Shown here: positions 1 through 6,857 of the stretch, piece by piece
Layout: the number at the start of each line of letters is the position of its first letter
Numbering within the stretch: position 1 is the first letter of the stretch
NCBI GenBank assembly: GCA_045604025.1
Contig: JAZUNG010000079.1
Coordinates: forward strand, 1 to 13,895
Direction: 5' to 3'
Length of the DNA: 13,895 bases
From: RGIG5612 sp045604025
Lineage (GTDB): Bacteria; Bacillota; Clostridia; Lachnospirales; Lachnospiraceae
Made by a program: the position numbers and the translations under genes
The notes under the pieces: generated by a model
What the model was told of the DNA's origin: nothing
The model's input: only the letters and a program-made list of their open reading frames with translations
Databases searched by the model: none

Positions 1-1205
1 ATCTCTGCAGATGACATTCCGTTTCTGCTCATTTCCATTACCCGTTCGAGTACAGGTATCGCATGTGCGAAGAAGGCTTTCAGTCCCTGGCACAGATAAT
101 ACTGCCCCTCTTCGCCTGAAACCGACAGTCCGAAGCGGTCCTTCAGACACCCTCCGCCGCAGAATCTGAGATAAGGACAAGCCCTGCACTCCGATGTCAA
201 TGTGTCTTTTTTGGCATTTCCGAATATAATCTGAAAATCGCTGTCTGCCATTTCCCTGAGACTATCGCCTTGCACGATCATCTGGCTGACCGCTCCATGT
301 TTTCCGCTCTGTTTATGATTCGCCCCTATGAGATATCCCAAGCGGTGCTCTCCATCAACAAAATGATCACACGAATAGATTGCTCCGTCTTCTTCCGCGA
401 TGAGCGCCCTGCCGCAGGTTTCGCTCATCCAGCACAGGCTTGGCTCTCCTCCCGCCATGATCCTGGCGGTCTCAGCAAACAGCTGCACATCGATCCTGCC
501 CAGATCGTTATGAACCCACTCATCAAAGACAGTGATTAGGAACTGGCCATATCCTTCAGGAGTTACTGATTCCTTCGAAAAGCTCCCGTCACGCCTTCTG
601 ACCACTATGGGAATAAACTGGCACCAGGTGCAGCGGGTATTTCTGATAGATCTGTAGACGTCCAATGGATCTGCGCATGACAGAGAATTCACCGTGCACA
701 GAATGTCAGGCTCAATACCGTGTGTGCGGAGCCTCTGTACGGATCTGGTCACACGCTCCCAGGTACTACCGCTGCTCTTCATATCGTGACGGTGTTTGTC
801 ATGGACCTTTCTGGAGCCATCCATACTCACGCCGACATCAAAGCGGTTTTCCTTCAGGAAAGAACACCACAGATCATTCATCATATAGCCGTTTGTCTGG
901 AGATTGTTCCATGCCGTCCAGCCGGAAGGAAGATATTTCCGTTCCAGCTCAACAGCCTTCTTATAGAAGTCCAGTCCGGCCAGAGTAGGCTCTCCGCCGT
1001 GCCAGACAAAAGAAACGACCGGCCCGTCTGCACATGAGACAGCCTCTGCTATGAGCTTCTCGAGAAGCTCATAGCTCATACGGGTCTGTCTGTCATGCTC
1101 TGAATACTGCCCCTTGTCCAGATAATAGCAGTAATTGCAGCGCATGTTGCAGCGCGAGCCGACCGGTTTAGCCATTACAACAAATGGCCTGTTTTCCGAA
1201 TCCAT
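1..1205 (-). CDS. Anaerobic sulfatase-maturating enzyme (radical SAM/SPASM), 3' end cut by window edge
   Basis: This iron-sulfur enzyme uses S-adenosylmethionine radicals to convert an active-site Cys or Ser of a sulfatase into formylglycine, without oxygen. The first 401 residues are visible and no stop is reached. The start MDSENRPFVVMAKPVGSRC leads straight into the radical-SAM cluster motif CNMRCNYC (C-x3-C-x2-C, from residue 19), followed by WHGGEPTLAG, which is the SAM-binding glycine motif. Family hallmarks follow: a VTPEGYGQFLITVFDEWV segment, a CDHFVDGEHRLGYL segment, and the C-terminal SPASM cysteines in CRACPYLRFCGGGC, which bind two auxiliary clusters. The family is usually 370-415 residues, so little is missing. 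The ATG lies one base after the stop of the upstream hydrolase gene and has no clear Shine-Dalgarno, so translational coupling is likely. No sulfatase lies in this window. A related SPASM maturase of another peptide is a less likely alternative. Confidence 0.9.
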   Translation of the reverse strand, partial: MDSENRPFVVMAKPVGSRCNMRCNYCYYLDKGQYSEHDRQTRMSYELLEKLIAEAVSCADGPVVSFVWHGGEPTLAGLDFYKKAVELERKYLPSGWTAWNNLQTNGYMMNDLWCSFLKENRFDVGVSMDGSRKVHDKHRHDMKSSGSTWERVTRSVQRLRTHGIEPDILCTVNSLSCADPLDVYRSIRNTRCTWCQFIPIVVRRRDGSFSKESVTPEGYGQFLITVFDEWVHNDLGRIDVQLFAETARIMAGGEPSLCWMSETCGRALIAEEDGAIYSCDHFVDGEHRLGYLIGANHKQSGKHGAVSQMIVQGDSLREMADSDFQIIFGNAKKDTLTSECRACPYLRFCGGGCLKDRFGLSVSGEEGQYYLCQGLKAFFAHAIPVLERVMEMSRNGMSSAE

Positions 1206-1206
1206 A

Positions 1207-1971
1207 TTATTTCAGATGTTTGTCAAAGAATTCCAGCGTCTTGTTCCAGGAGTCCATAGCGGCTTCCTGCCTGTACATCGGCTTGTCATAATACCAGAAT
1301 CCGTGTCCGGCGCCGTCGTATCTGTGGAATTCATATTCCTTACCCAGGGCCTTCAGTGTCTCTTCCGTCCTGTCAACCTCTTCCGGAGGAGGGTTCTTGT
1401 CGTCATTTCCGAACAGACCCAGGATAGGACATTTGATCCTATCTGCCAGCTCCAGAGGAGCTACCGGACGTGCAGGAGTTGCCTTGTCAGGTGTGGCTCC
1501 TACTCCGCCACCCCAGCAGTCAACTGCGGCATCAATGCCATCCAGCGTTGCTGCTGCCAGGAATGTATGGCGTCCTCCCGAGCACATACCGATGACACCA
1601 ACCTTGCCGTTGGAAGTGGTATGATTGCGCAGGAATGCCAGAGATGCATCCACATCTGCCATGACACTGCTGTCATGAACTCCGCCTGCTTCGCGGGCAC
1701 GTCCCGACACTTCTACAGGAGTTCCGTCTCCGAAATCCTCGTAAATATTCGGGCATATGCAGTTGTAGCCATGAGCTGCGAAGCGGCGTGCAGTCTCTCT
1801 GCACCACTCATCCCAGCCAGGCATATGTGGTATCAGTGTGATCCCAGGGAAAGGACCTGCACCAAGTGGTCTGGCCACATAAGCCTTGATGGGCTTTCCC
1901 TCGTGGCCTTCGATACGGATGGTTTCGGCTATCTGGCCTTCATAATCCGCAGTGTTAAAGCTGTTCCACAT
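1207..1971 (-). CDS. Dienelactone hydrolase family alpha/beta-hydrolase
   Basis: A 254-residue cytoplasmic alpha/beta-hydrolase of the dienelactone hydrolase family, with no signal peptide. The nucleophile elbow reads GMCSGG, with Cys130 as nucleophile. This is Cys as in classic dienelactone hydrolases rather than the Ser of most esterases. The likely acid is Asp190 or Asp191 in LFGNDD, and the catalytic histidine is His223 in GAGHGFWYYD, the usual family order. Length agrees with the family (about 230-260). The start is supported by a strong AGAAGGAGG 8 bases before the ATG. The gene follows the zinc-ribbon gene by 19 bases and precedes the radical-SAM maturase by one base, so the three are probably cotranscribed. 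The substrate cannot be told from sequence. Chloroaromatic degradation genes are absent, so a carboxylic ester or lactone from diet or host is a guess. Confidence 0.88.
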   Translation of the reverse strand: MWNSFNTADYEGQIAETIRIEGHEGKPIKAYVARPLGAGPFPGITLIPHMPGWDEWCRETARRFAAHGYNCICPNIYEDFGDGTPVEVSGRAREAGGVHDSSVMADVDASLAFLRNHTTSNGKVGVIGMCSGGRHTFLAAATLDGIDAAVDCWGGGVGATPDKATPARPVAPLELADRIKCPILGLFGNDDKNPPPEEVDRTEETLKALGKEYEFHRYDGAGHGFWYYDKPMYRQEAAMDSWNKTLEFFDKHLK

Positions 1972-1990
1972 ATTATCGCCTCCTTCTAAA

Positions 1991-2590
1991 TTACATAAGC
2001 GCGATCATTATACCTACAAAAGCGGCAGCCTCCCAGATGATCAGAATAGCATTGATAAAAATAAGTACAAATCCAATGATTCCGGCGGCTAACGCAGCTT
2101 TGGTCTTAAGTCCGCGTATAAATCCTATGATACCGAATATAAAGTTAAAGATATACAGGATACATGCCAGGAAGAAGCATACCAGACCTATCGCCATCGA
2201 TACTTCGCTTCCGGAATAATAATAGCTGGATATTGCTCCTCTGAACAGAAGGAACGAAATAATGAGCAGCACCAGGGTAATGATACCGAATACCAGTCCG
2301 GTAACTCCGGCTCCGTTCCTTCTTTTGACAGGCGCGGGCTGAGGAGCAGGCTGCTGATATACTGGCTGCTGGTAAACAGGCTGCTGATATACTGGCTGCT
2401 GATATGCTGGCTGCTGGTATGCACCCTGAACCGGCTGCTGATATACCTGTCCGGCAGGCTGCTGATATGTCTGCTGCGTGGCAGCTGCCTTTACCACAGG
2501 TTCTTCATTCAACGGTTCCAGTTTGTTTCCGCAGTTCGGGCAGAACTGCAGACCGTCATCTACCTGACTTCCACAATTAGTACAAAACAT
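1991..2590 (-). CDS. Zinc-ribbon membrane protein with Tyr-Gln-Gln-Pro repeat linker
   Basis: A 199-residue protein of unknown function in three parts. Residues 1-22 form a zinc ribbon (MFCTNCG ... FCPNCGNKL; ligands Cys3, Cys6, Cys17, Cys20). Residues about 40-88 form a low-complexity linker of YQQP units. From about residue 92 to the end come three to four hydrophobic helices separated by short basic loops (RGLKTK), resembling the DUF4190-type membrane module. The topology suggests a cytoplasmic ribbon and linker anchored in the membrane. Two in-frame ATGs exist six bases apart. GGGAGG directly abuts the first and stands six bases before the second, so the second is chosen. The gene has its own promoter-like sequence beginning at the end of the ferredoxin gene and leads the operon with the hydrolase and maturase. 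Such proteins are common in Clostridia and are usually annotated only as zinc-ribbon domain proteins. Confidence 0.82.
   Translation of the reverse strand: MFCTNCGSQVDDGLQFCPNCGNKLEPLNEEPVVKAAATQQTYQQPAGQVYQQPVQGAYQQPAYQQPVYQQPVYQQPVYQQPAPQPAPVKRRNGAGVTGLVFGIITLVLLIISFLLFRGAISSYYYSGSEVSMAIGLVCFFLACILYIFNFIFGIIGFIRGLKTKAALAAGIIGFVLIFINAILIIWEAAAFVGIMIALM
2345..2419 (-). repeat. Five tandem 15-bp repeats coding for YQQP(V/A)
   Basis: Five consecutive 15-bp units encode YQQPA, YQQPV, YQQPV, YQQPV, YQQPA in the linker of the zinc-ribbon protein. Looser copies continue upstream to about position 2467. The DNA units are near-identical (minus strand CAGCAGCC with TATAT or TTTAC variants), so slippage could change the copy number between strains. 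Confidence 0.85.
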
Positions 2591-2639
2591 CTTCATCCTC
2601 CCAAATATATGCTGAAACTACAGGTAACATTCTGAGCAT

Positions 2640-2669
2640 ATTTTACATTGCATACAATATGGCGGTCAA
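2640..2669 (-). promoter_or_regulatory. Promoter of the zinc-ribbon/hydrolase/maturase operon
   Basis: On the minus strand TTGACC (2669-2664) is followed after 18 bases by TAAAAT (2645-2640), close to the sigma-A consensus. The -35 box overlaps the stop codon of the ferredoxin gene, and the start codon lies about 50 bases downstream. No terminator stem separates the ferredoxin gene from this promoter, so some read-through is possible. Confidence 0.6.
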
Positions 2670-2974
2670 GATTTTTTGGCCTTCTGCCAGGCAGGTTTTC
2701 GGGTTTCTGCTGCCGCTGGATGGTCCACGGCTCCCATGATCTTCTTCATGGCTTCCCATTCGCCGTTCATGTTGATCTTCACAGGCTCTGCAGGAGTGAA
2801 TGAAACAGCGTCTACCGGGCAGATATACTTGCACTGCAGGCAGTTGCAGCAGTCCGCCTGATACACTATAGTCATCTTGCCTGTCGCCTCATCCATGCGG
2901 AACAGATCTGCAGGACAGATCTTCTCACAGAGGCCGCAGCCTGTACATAAAATGGTATTTATCTCTTTTATCAT
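2666..2974 (-). CDS. Ferredoxin-like protein with two [4Fe-4S] clusters, partner of the flavoprotein
   Basis: A 102-residue soluble electron carrier or small subunit. Two classical motifs are present: Cys10, 13, 16, 20 followed by Pro, and Cys42, 45, 48, 52 followed by Pro. The second motif carries an extra Cys43. After residue 60 comes a tail of about 40 residues without cysteines, ending in a basic stretch. Small beta subunits of the AprB type also use a C-terminal tail to grip their flavoprotein, which by analogy may be its role here. The gene starts 15 bases after the flavoprotein stop, with GGAGG nine bases before the ATG, so the two are almost certainly cotranscribed and act as one complex passing electrons to or from the FAD. 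It is shorter than dissimilatory AprB, so it should not be called aprB outright. Confidence 0.85.
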   Translation of the reverse strand: MIKEINTILCTGCGLCEKICPADLFRMDEATGKMTIVYQADCCNCLQCKYICPVDAVSFTPAEPVKINMNGEWEAMKKIMGAVDHPAAAETRKPAWQKAKKS

Positions 2975-2989
2975 AACCGCATACCTCCT

Positions 2990-4768
2990 TTAATGATCTC
3001 TCCACTTTTTCTGTGGTCTGCCGAATCCGTCATATCCTTCAGGTGCTTTTGTTCCATCAGGAAATGAATATTCAGGAAGCTTCACGCTTCCGGCTGGAGC
3101 CAGGCGGTCTACAATGCCTGCCTCTGGCTTAAATCTGTATCTGTCAAAAGGAATATCCATAAGCTCTGCATGCATGTCATCTCCGGTACCGGAAACGATC
3201 ACCCATTTTGCATAGTTATCGTTATCCATGTAAGGATAATCTGCCCGGTAATGCTCTATGCGTGACTCTCTTCTCTCACGCGCAGCCAGCGCAGATGCCT
3301 CTCCCAGCTGAACTACATTGCGGATCTTGAGAGCCTTCGCGAGCTCATGCACCGTTGCATTTCCATTCAGATCGAACGCGGACATATGGGCAGCCGCATC
3401 CTCCAGAGAACGGAAATCATTATAGGCTTTTGTCAGCGTCTCTTCTGTACGATAATCCAGATATGGCCAGATCTCTATCAGTCTGCATCTGAGTTCTGCC
3501 TCGGTCATGCCTCCACGGTTTTCCAGAGGCGCATATGTTTCCCCCCTGTATCTGGCTATCTGTTCTTCATCCGGTTCACTCAGCTGATTATCAGCGGCAT
3601 ATGAGGCTGCTTCTCTTCCGGATATCTGTCCTGTATAGCTCGAGCCCAGCAGATTGTAAGGAATGCTGTAGTGCATGGCTCCACACATATCTGAACCATT
3701 GCCGCTTGCAAACAGTCCGGGCAGGGATGTATGTGTATATCTGTCGATCATGACTCCGCCTGTCTGCGCGCTCGCTCTCTGAGCGAATCCGATCTCGAAT
3801 ATGGCACCTCCCATATCCAGGAAGCAGGGACCTCTGCCCTCCCGAACCTCCTTCATGATCGCAGGCATATAGTTCTTCCATGTAGGACCGCCGTTCATGC
3901 GGTCATCACGTACTCTCGTCCATTCATATTTCTCAACGAATTCCTCGCCCAGGGCATTGATGATACGCTGCTTGACCTCTTCGGTATTACGGAACGTGCG
4001 GGCCATTCGCTCATTTGCGCTGACCATCTGCTCTCCATATGAAGGCCAGATAGCTCCGAAACAGATCCTGCCGAACTCCATGCCTCTTAATGCTACTCCC
4101 GCGCGCTGTGCTATAGCCATGCCGTCTCCGGTAAATGACACCATGTTGCAGCCTGCTGCGTGATAATCAGCTGAAGCCAATACTACCGCTTTGGCCCTAA
4201 ATATCAGAAATGTCCCGTCGCGGGAATCAATACCGACAGCGCCAACACATTTCCCATTGTTGGTTAGCAGTTCCGTTACCAGCGTACGGTCTCTGTAGCG
4301 TGCGCCTTTAGCTTTGGCAGCTCCCACTATCTTATTAACATGTTTGTATGAACCAAAAGGATTCCAGATGGCCTGCCTCTGATAGAATCCGGCTACGTCA
4401 GTGACCATCTTCATCCACTTGATGCTGCCATCCCAGCCACGGTCATAGTCACCGCCTATCCTGATGATGTCTGTCAGAATATCATATGCTGAGTCAATAC
4501 AGTCTCTGGCATATTCCTGATCGACCATGTAGTCCGTCTGCATGACCGTGCCCCAGACCGCGTAGTCATGGTCATCTTCGGGAAGTACGCACCTCATGAT
4601 ATTTGTGCCATATGAGGCTCTGCCGTGAAATCCTGCCACGCCCTGCTCGAGTACCAGCACATCGCAGTTCGGGTCCTGCTCTCTGGCTTTGATCGCTGCA
4701 AATGACCCAGCCAGGCCTCCGCCTATGATCAGCACATCTGTTGTTATAGTCTGCTCATTAAATGCCAT
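2990..4768 (-). CDS. FAD-dependent oxidoreductase, adenylylsulfate/fumarate reductase flavoprotein type
   Basis: A 592-residue flavoprotein of the succinate dehydrogenase/fumarate reductase superfamily. The N-terminal Rossmann motif is DVLIIGGGLAG (Gly16, Gly18, Gly21), with Glu41 at the end of the second strand to bind the FAD ribose. A second FAD contact region near residues 350-385 reads PGLFASGNGSDMCG. An MKEVREGRGPCFLDM segment and a long helical C-terminal part follow the layout of AprA-like proteins. There is no signal peptide or heme-binding region, so it is presumably cytoplasmic. GGAG stands about eight bases before the ATG. The two-cluster ferredoxin follows directly, the same gene pairing as aprA-aprB. 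No sat, qmo, sulfate transport or cysteine genes are visible, so the substrate stays open: APS or another sulfur compound, or an enoate or organic acid. Confidence 0.82.
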   Translation of the reverse strand: MAFNEQTITTDVLIIGGGLAGSFAAIKAREQDPNCDVLVLEQGVAGFHGRASYGTNIMRCVLPEDDHDYAVWGTVMQTDYMVDQEYARDCIDSAYDILTDIIRIGGDYDRGWDGSIKWMKMVTDVAGFYQRQAIWNPFGSYKHVNKIVGAAKAKGARYRDRTLVTELLTNNGKCVGAVGIDSRDGTFLIFRAKAVVLASADYHAAGCNMVSFTGDGMAIAQRAGVALRGMEFGRICFGAIWPSYGEQMVSANERMARTFRNTEEVKQRIINALGEEFVEKYEWTRVRDDRMNGGPTWKNYMPAIMKEVREGRGPCFLDMGGAIFEIGFAQRASAQTGGVMIDRYTHTSLPGLFASGNGSDMCGAMHYSIPYNLLGSSYTGQISGREAASYAADNQLSEPDEEQIARYRGETYAPLENRGGMTEAELRCRLIEIWPYLDYRTEETLTKAYNDFRSLEDAAAHMSAFDLNGNATVHELAKALKIRNVVQLGEASALAARERRESRIEHYRADYPYMDNDNYAKWVIVSGTGDDMHAELMDIPFDRYRFKPEAGIVDRLAPAGSVKLPEYSFPDGTKAPEGYDGFGRPQKKWRDH

Positions 4769-4786
4769 CTTGATGCTCCTTTAATG

Positions 4787-4826
4787 TTTATGCATAAAAT
4801 ATATCAGCATTTATCGAAAATGGAAA
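4787..4826 (-). promoter_or_regulatory. Putative promoter and palindrome in front of the flavoprotein gene
   Basis: On the minus strand TTTCCA (4826-4821) and TATATT (4803-4798) are 17 bases apart, a fair sigma-A promoter. Directly downstream, around the expected start of transcription, lies the perfect 12-bp palindrome TTTATGCATAAA (4787-4798), a possible operator. The ribosome binding site follows. Confidence 0.45.
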
Positions 4827-4851
4827 TTGCATTTTCCCATACAGTCGGATT

Positions 4852-4944
4852 GGCACCTGGAGTTCAGGTTCGCAGCCCAGCTGCTCACTGTCTTCCAGGT
4901 GCCGGTTGTCTTCTCGGGTAAACTCGGAAAGCCGTCCGGCACCT
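4852..4944 (-). other. Structured intergenic element with two competing inverted repeats
   Basis: Three segments can pair in two exclusive ways. On the plus strand, TCCAGGTGCC (4894-4903) is the exact reverse complement of GGCACCTGGA (4852-4861), 10 bp. The overlapping AGGTGCCGG (4897-4905) is the exact reverse complement of CCGGCACCT (4936-4944), 9 bp. A small hairpin GCAGC-CCA-GCTGC lies inside the first loop. No uridine tract follows, and the best promoter for the downstream gene lies after the element, so it may act as DNA rather than as an RNA leader. I recognise no known riboswitch. Confidence 0.5.
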
Positions 4945-4950
4945 CTTCCA

Positions 4951-4986
4951 CAAAAAAACAGAGCCGGTACCAAAGTACCCGGCTCT
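4951..4986 (-). terminator. Rho-independent terminator after dnaB
   Basis: The minus-strand RNA has an AGAGCCGG/CCGGCTCT stem extended by TAC/GTA with one bulged G and a TTTG loop, followed directly by a run of seven T. It lies 25 bases beyond the dnaB stop and ends the gdpP-rplI-dnaB transcript. Confidence 0.92.
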
Positions 4987-5010
4987 GCGATAAAAATAAC
5001 ACTCGGTAAA

Positions 5011-6348
5011 TTACTGTGGCCTCTCCAGGCTGACGAACTTCGTAAACTTGGGCTGCCATGCCAGCTTGACGGTTCCGGTAGGGCCGTTCCTCTGCTTGGC
5101 AATGATCACTTCGGCGATATTCTTCTCTTCGGTATCAGGATTGTAATAATCATCCCTGTACAGGAACATGATGACGTCTGCATCCTGCTCGATAGCGCCT
5201 GACTCTCTGATATCAGAGAGCATAGGCCTGTGGTCAGCACGGTTGTCAACTGCACGGTTCAGCTGTGACAGGACTACTATGGGAACGTTCAGCTCCCTGG
5301 CTATACCCTTGAGAGCACGGGAGATATCAGAGATCTCCTGCTGTCTGGATTCTACATTTCTTCCTGAAGACATCAGCTGGATGTAGTCGATCATTACCAG
5401 CTGGATATCGTGCTCCAGCTTGTATTTGCGGCACTTGGAGCGCAGCTCTGTAACCGATATGCCCGGAGTATCATCTATGACGATCTTCGAACTGCTGATA
5501 GCATCGGAGCTGTCCATCAATGCTTCCCACTGGCTGTCATCGAGCTCACCTGTACGGATGATCTGTGCATCGATCCTGGACTCCATGGACAGCAGACGGT
5601 TGACCAGCTGCTCCTTGGACATTTCCAGAGAGAATATGGCTACACCCAGATTCTTCTTCAGCGCGGCATATCTGGCCAGCGACAATGCAAATGCGGTCTT
5701 GCCCATAGATGGTCTGGCGGCAACCAGGATAAAGTCTGACTTCTGCAGTCCGTTCGTCTTCCTGTCGAGGTCGGCGAATCCTGTGGAAACACCGGTCAGA
5801 TGTCCCTTGGTCTGTGCGGCTTCCTCGATCCTTCTGAGTACTTCCATAACGACGTCGCGGATAGGCACATAGTCACCGGAATTCCTGGTCTGCATGAGAT
5901 TGAACACACTGCGTTCGGTAGACTCCAGTATATCATCCAGCTTGTCCTTCTGCTGGTAGCAGTCAGAAGTGATCTGCTCACTGACCTTGATCAGTCTCCT
6001 GAGAGTAGCCTTCTCATAGACTATCTGGGCGTAATACTTTACATTGGCAGATGTAGGGACCGCGTTCAGGATCTCCTTGATAAACTCAGGGCTGGTCATT
6101 TCTTCAGGAGCACCCTGTGACTTGAGTCTCTCACTGAGCGTTACTACATCGACAGGCTTTCCTTCTCCGCGCAGTTCTTTCATGGCTTCAAATAGAACAC
6201 CATTTGCTTTGGCATAGAAATCTTCTCCTGTCAGAGTTTCGCATGCTACGTCGATGGCATCGACATTCATCAGCATGGAACCTATTACAGACTGCTCAGC
6301 CTCCAGGCTGTGCGGCATTATTTTTTTTATAAGAGCATCGTCTTCCAT
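5011..6348 (-). CDS. dnaB: Replicative DNA helicase DnaB
   Basis: The hexameric helicase that unwinds DNA at the replication fork, 445 residues, normal full length. The N-terminal domain (about 1-105, with PHSLEAEQSVIGSML near the start) binds primase and loader. A linker helix region follows, and the RecA-like motor starts near residue 183. Visible motifs are Walker A ARPSMGKTAF (Lys217, Thr218), the catalytic glutamate in SLEMS (Glu241), Walker B VMIDYIQL (Asp321), SQLNR (361-365) and the DnaB signature RESGAIEQDADVI (381-393). The coding region begins 28 bases after the rplI stop. No real Shine-Dalgarno precedes the ATG (ACTGGTTTT only), so reinitiation after rplI or leaderless-like initiation may apply. 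It is the last gene of the gdpP-rplI-dnaB operon and is followed by a terminator. Confidence 0.98.
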   Translation of the reverse strand: MEDDALIKKIMPHSLEAEQSVIGSMLMNVDAIDVACETLTGEDFYAKANGVLFEAMKELRGEGKPVDVVTLSERLKSQGAPEEMTSPEFIKEILNAVPTSANVKYYAQIVYEKATLRRLIKVSEQITSDCYQQKDKLDDILESTERSVFNLMQTRNSGDYVPIRDVVMEVLRRIEEAAQTKGHLTGVSTGFADLDRKTNGLQKSDFILVAARPSMGKTAFALSLARYAALKKNLGVAIFSLEMSKEQLVNRLLSMESRIDAQIIRTGELDDSQWEALMDSSDAISSSKIVIDDTPGISVTELRSKCRKYKLEHDIQLVMIDYIQLMSSGRNVESRQQEISDISRALKGIARELNVPIVVLSQLNRAVDNRADHRPMLSDIRESGAIEQDADVIMFLYRDDYYNPDTEEKNIAEVIIAKQRNGPTGTVKLAWQPKFTKFVSLERPQ

Positions 6349-6376
6349 AAAACCAGTTAAACAGGCAGCCAGGTGG

Positions 6377-6823
6377 CTACTCTTCCACTATATTGACCTT
6401 GACTTCTCCGATCACGTCCTTGTGAAGACGTGCCTTGACAGTATGTACTCCCAGCTCACGGATGGGCTCATCCAAAAGGAGTTTCTTCTTGTCCAGCTCC
6501 AGTCCGGTCTGTTTGGCCAGCGCCAGAGCGATCTCTTTGCTGGCGATAGCACCGAACAGCTTGCCGCTGGTTCCGGTCTTGGCCTTGATGGTCACAGAAA
6601 CACCTTTGAGCTTGTCTGCCAGCTCTTCAGCGGCAGCCTTGGCTTCACGAGCCAGCTTCTCTTCATTTGCCTTCTGGAGCTTCAGGTTGTTCATGTTTTC
6701 AGATGTGGCTTCCACACCCTTCTTTCTGGGTATGATGAAGTTGCGGCCATAGCCGTCACTTACCTCGACCAGATCTCCCTTTTTACCCAGGGACTTAACA
6801 TCTTCCAGTAATATAACTTTCAT
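6377..6823 (-). CDS. rplI: 50S ribosomal protein bL9
   Basis: Large-subunit ribosomal protein L9, 148 residues, the usual length. The N-terminal rRNA-binding domain is recognisable in MKVILLEDVKSLGKKGDLV, followed by the family signature around VSDGYGRNFIIPRKKG (residues 21-36). A long connecting helix rich in Lys, Glu and Ala (about 40-75) joins the C-terminal domain (about 80-148). L9 helps keep reading frame and spacing between ribosomes. A modest Shine-Dalgarno (AGAGGAAAG) precedes the ATG. The gene sits 34 bases after gdpP and 28 before dnaB, the usual Firmicutes arrangement. Confidence 0.98.
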   Translation of the reverse strand: MKVILLEDVKSLGKKGDLVEVSDGYGRNFIIPRKKGVEATSENMNNLKLQKANEEKLAREAKAAAEELADKLKGVSVTIKAKTGTSGKLFGAIASKEIALALAKQTGLELDKKKLLLDEPIRELGVHTVKARLHKDVIGEVKVNIVEE

Positions 6824-6857
6824 TTATCTTTCCTCTGTATGCGGATTCCGTTTCTGA

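Noticed and set aside
1135..1989. A long open reading frame on the plus strand opposite the hydrolase gene
   Set aside because: It mirrors the codon pattern of the well-supported minus-strand hydrolase, has no ribosome binding site and no recognisable domains. It is a shadow.
2345..2467. Short regular repeats that could suggest a CRISPR array
   Set aside because: Units are 15 bp, head to tail without unique spacers, and in frame inside a coding region.
4852..4944. Known riboswitch class upstream of the flavoprotein gene
   Set aside because: I could not match conserved cores of common classes such as TPP, FMN, SAM, cobalamin or lysine; only the competing pairings are reported.
6254..6811. 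Plus-strand open frame opposite rplI
   Set aside because: It overlaps a certain ribosomal protein gene over its whole length, and its product is Leu/Phe/Gln-rich without family features.
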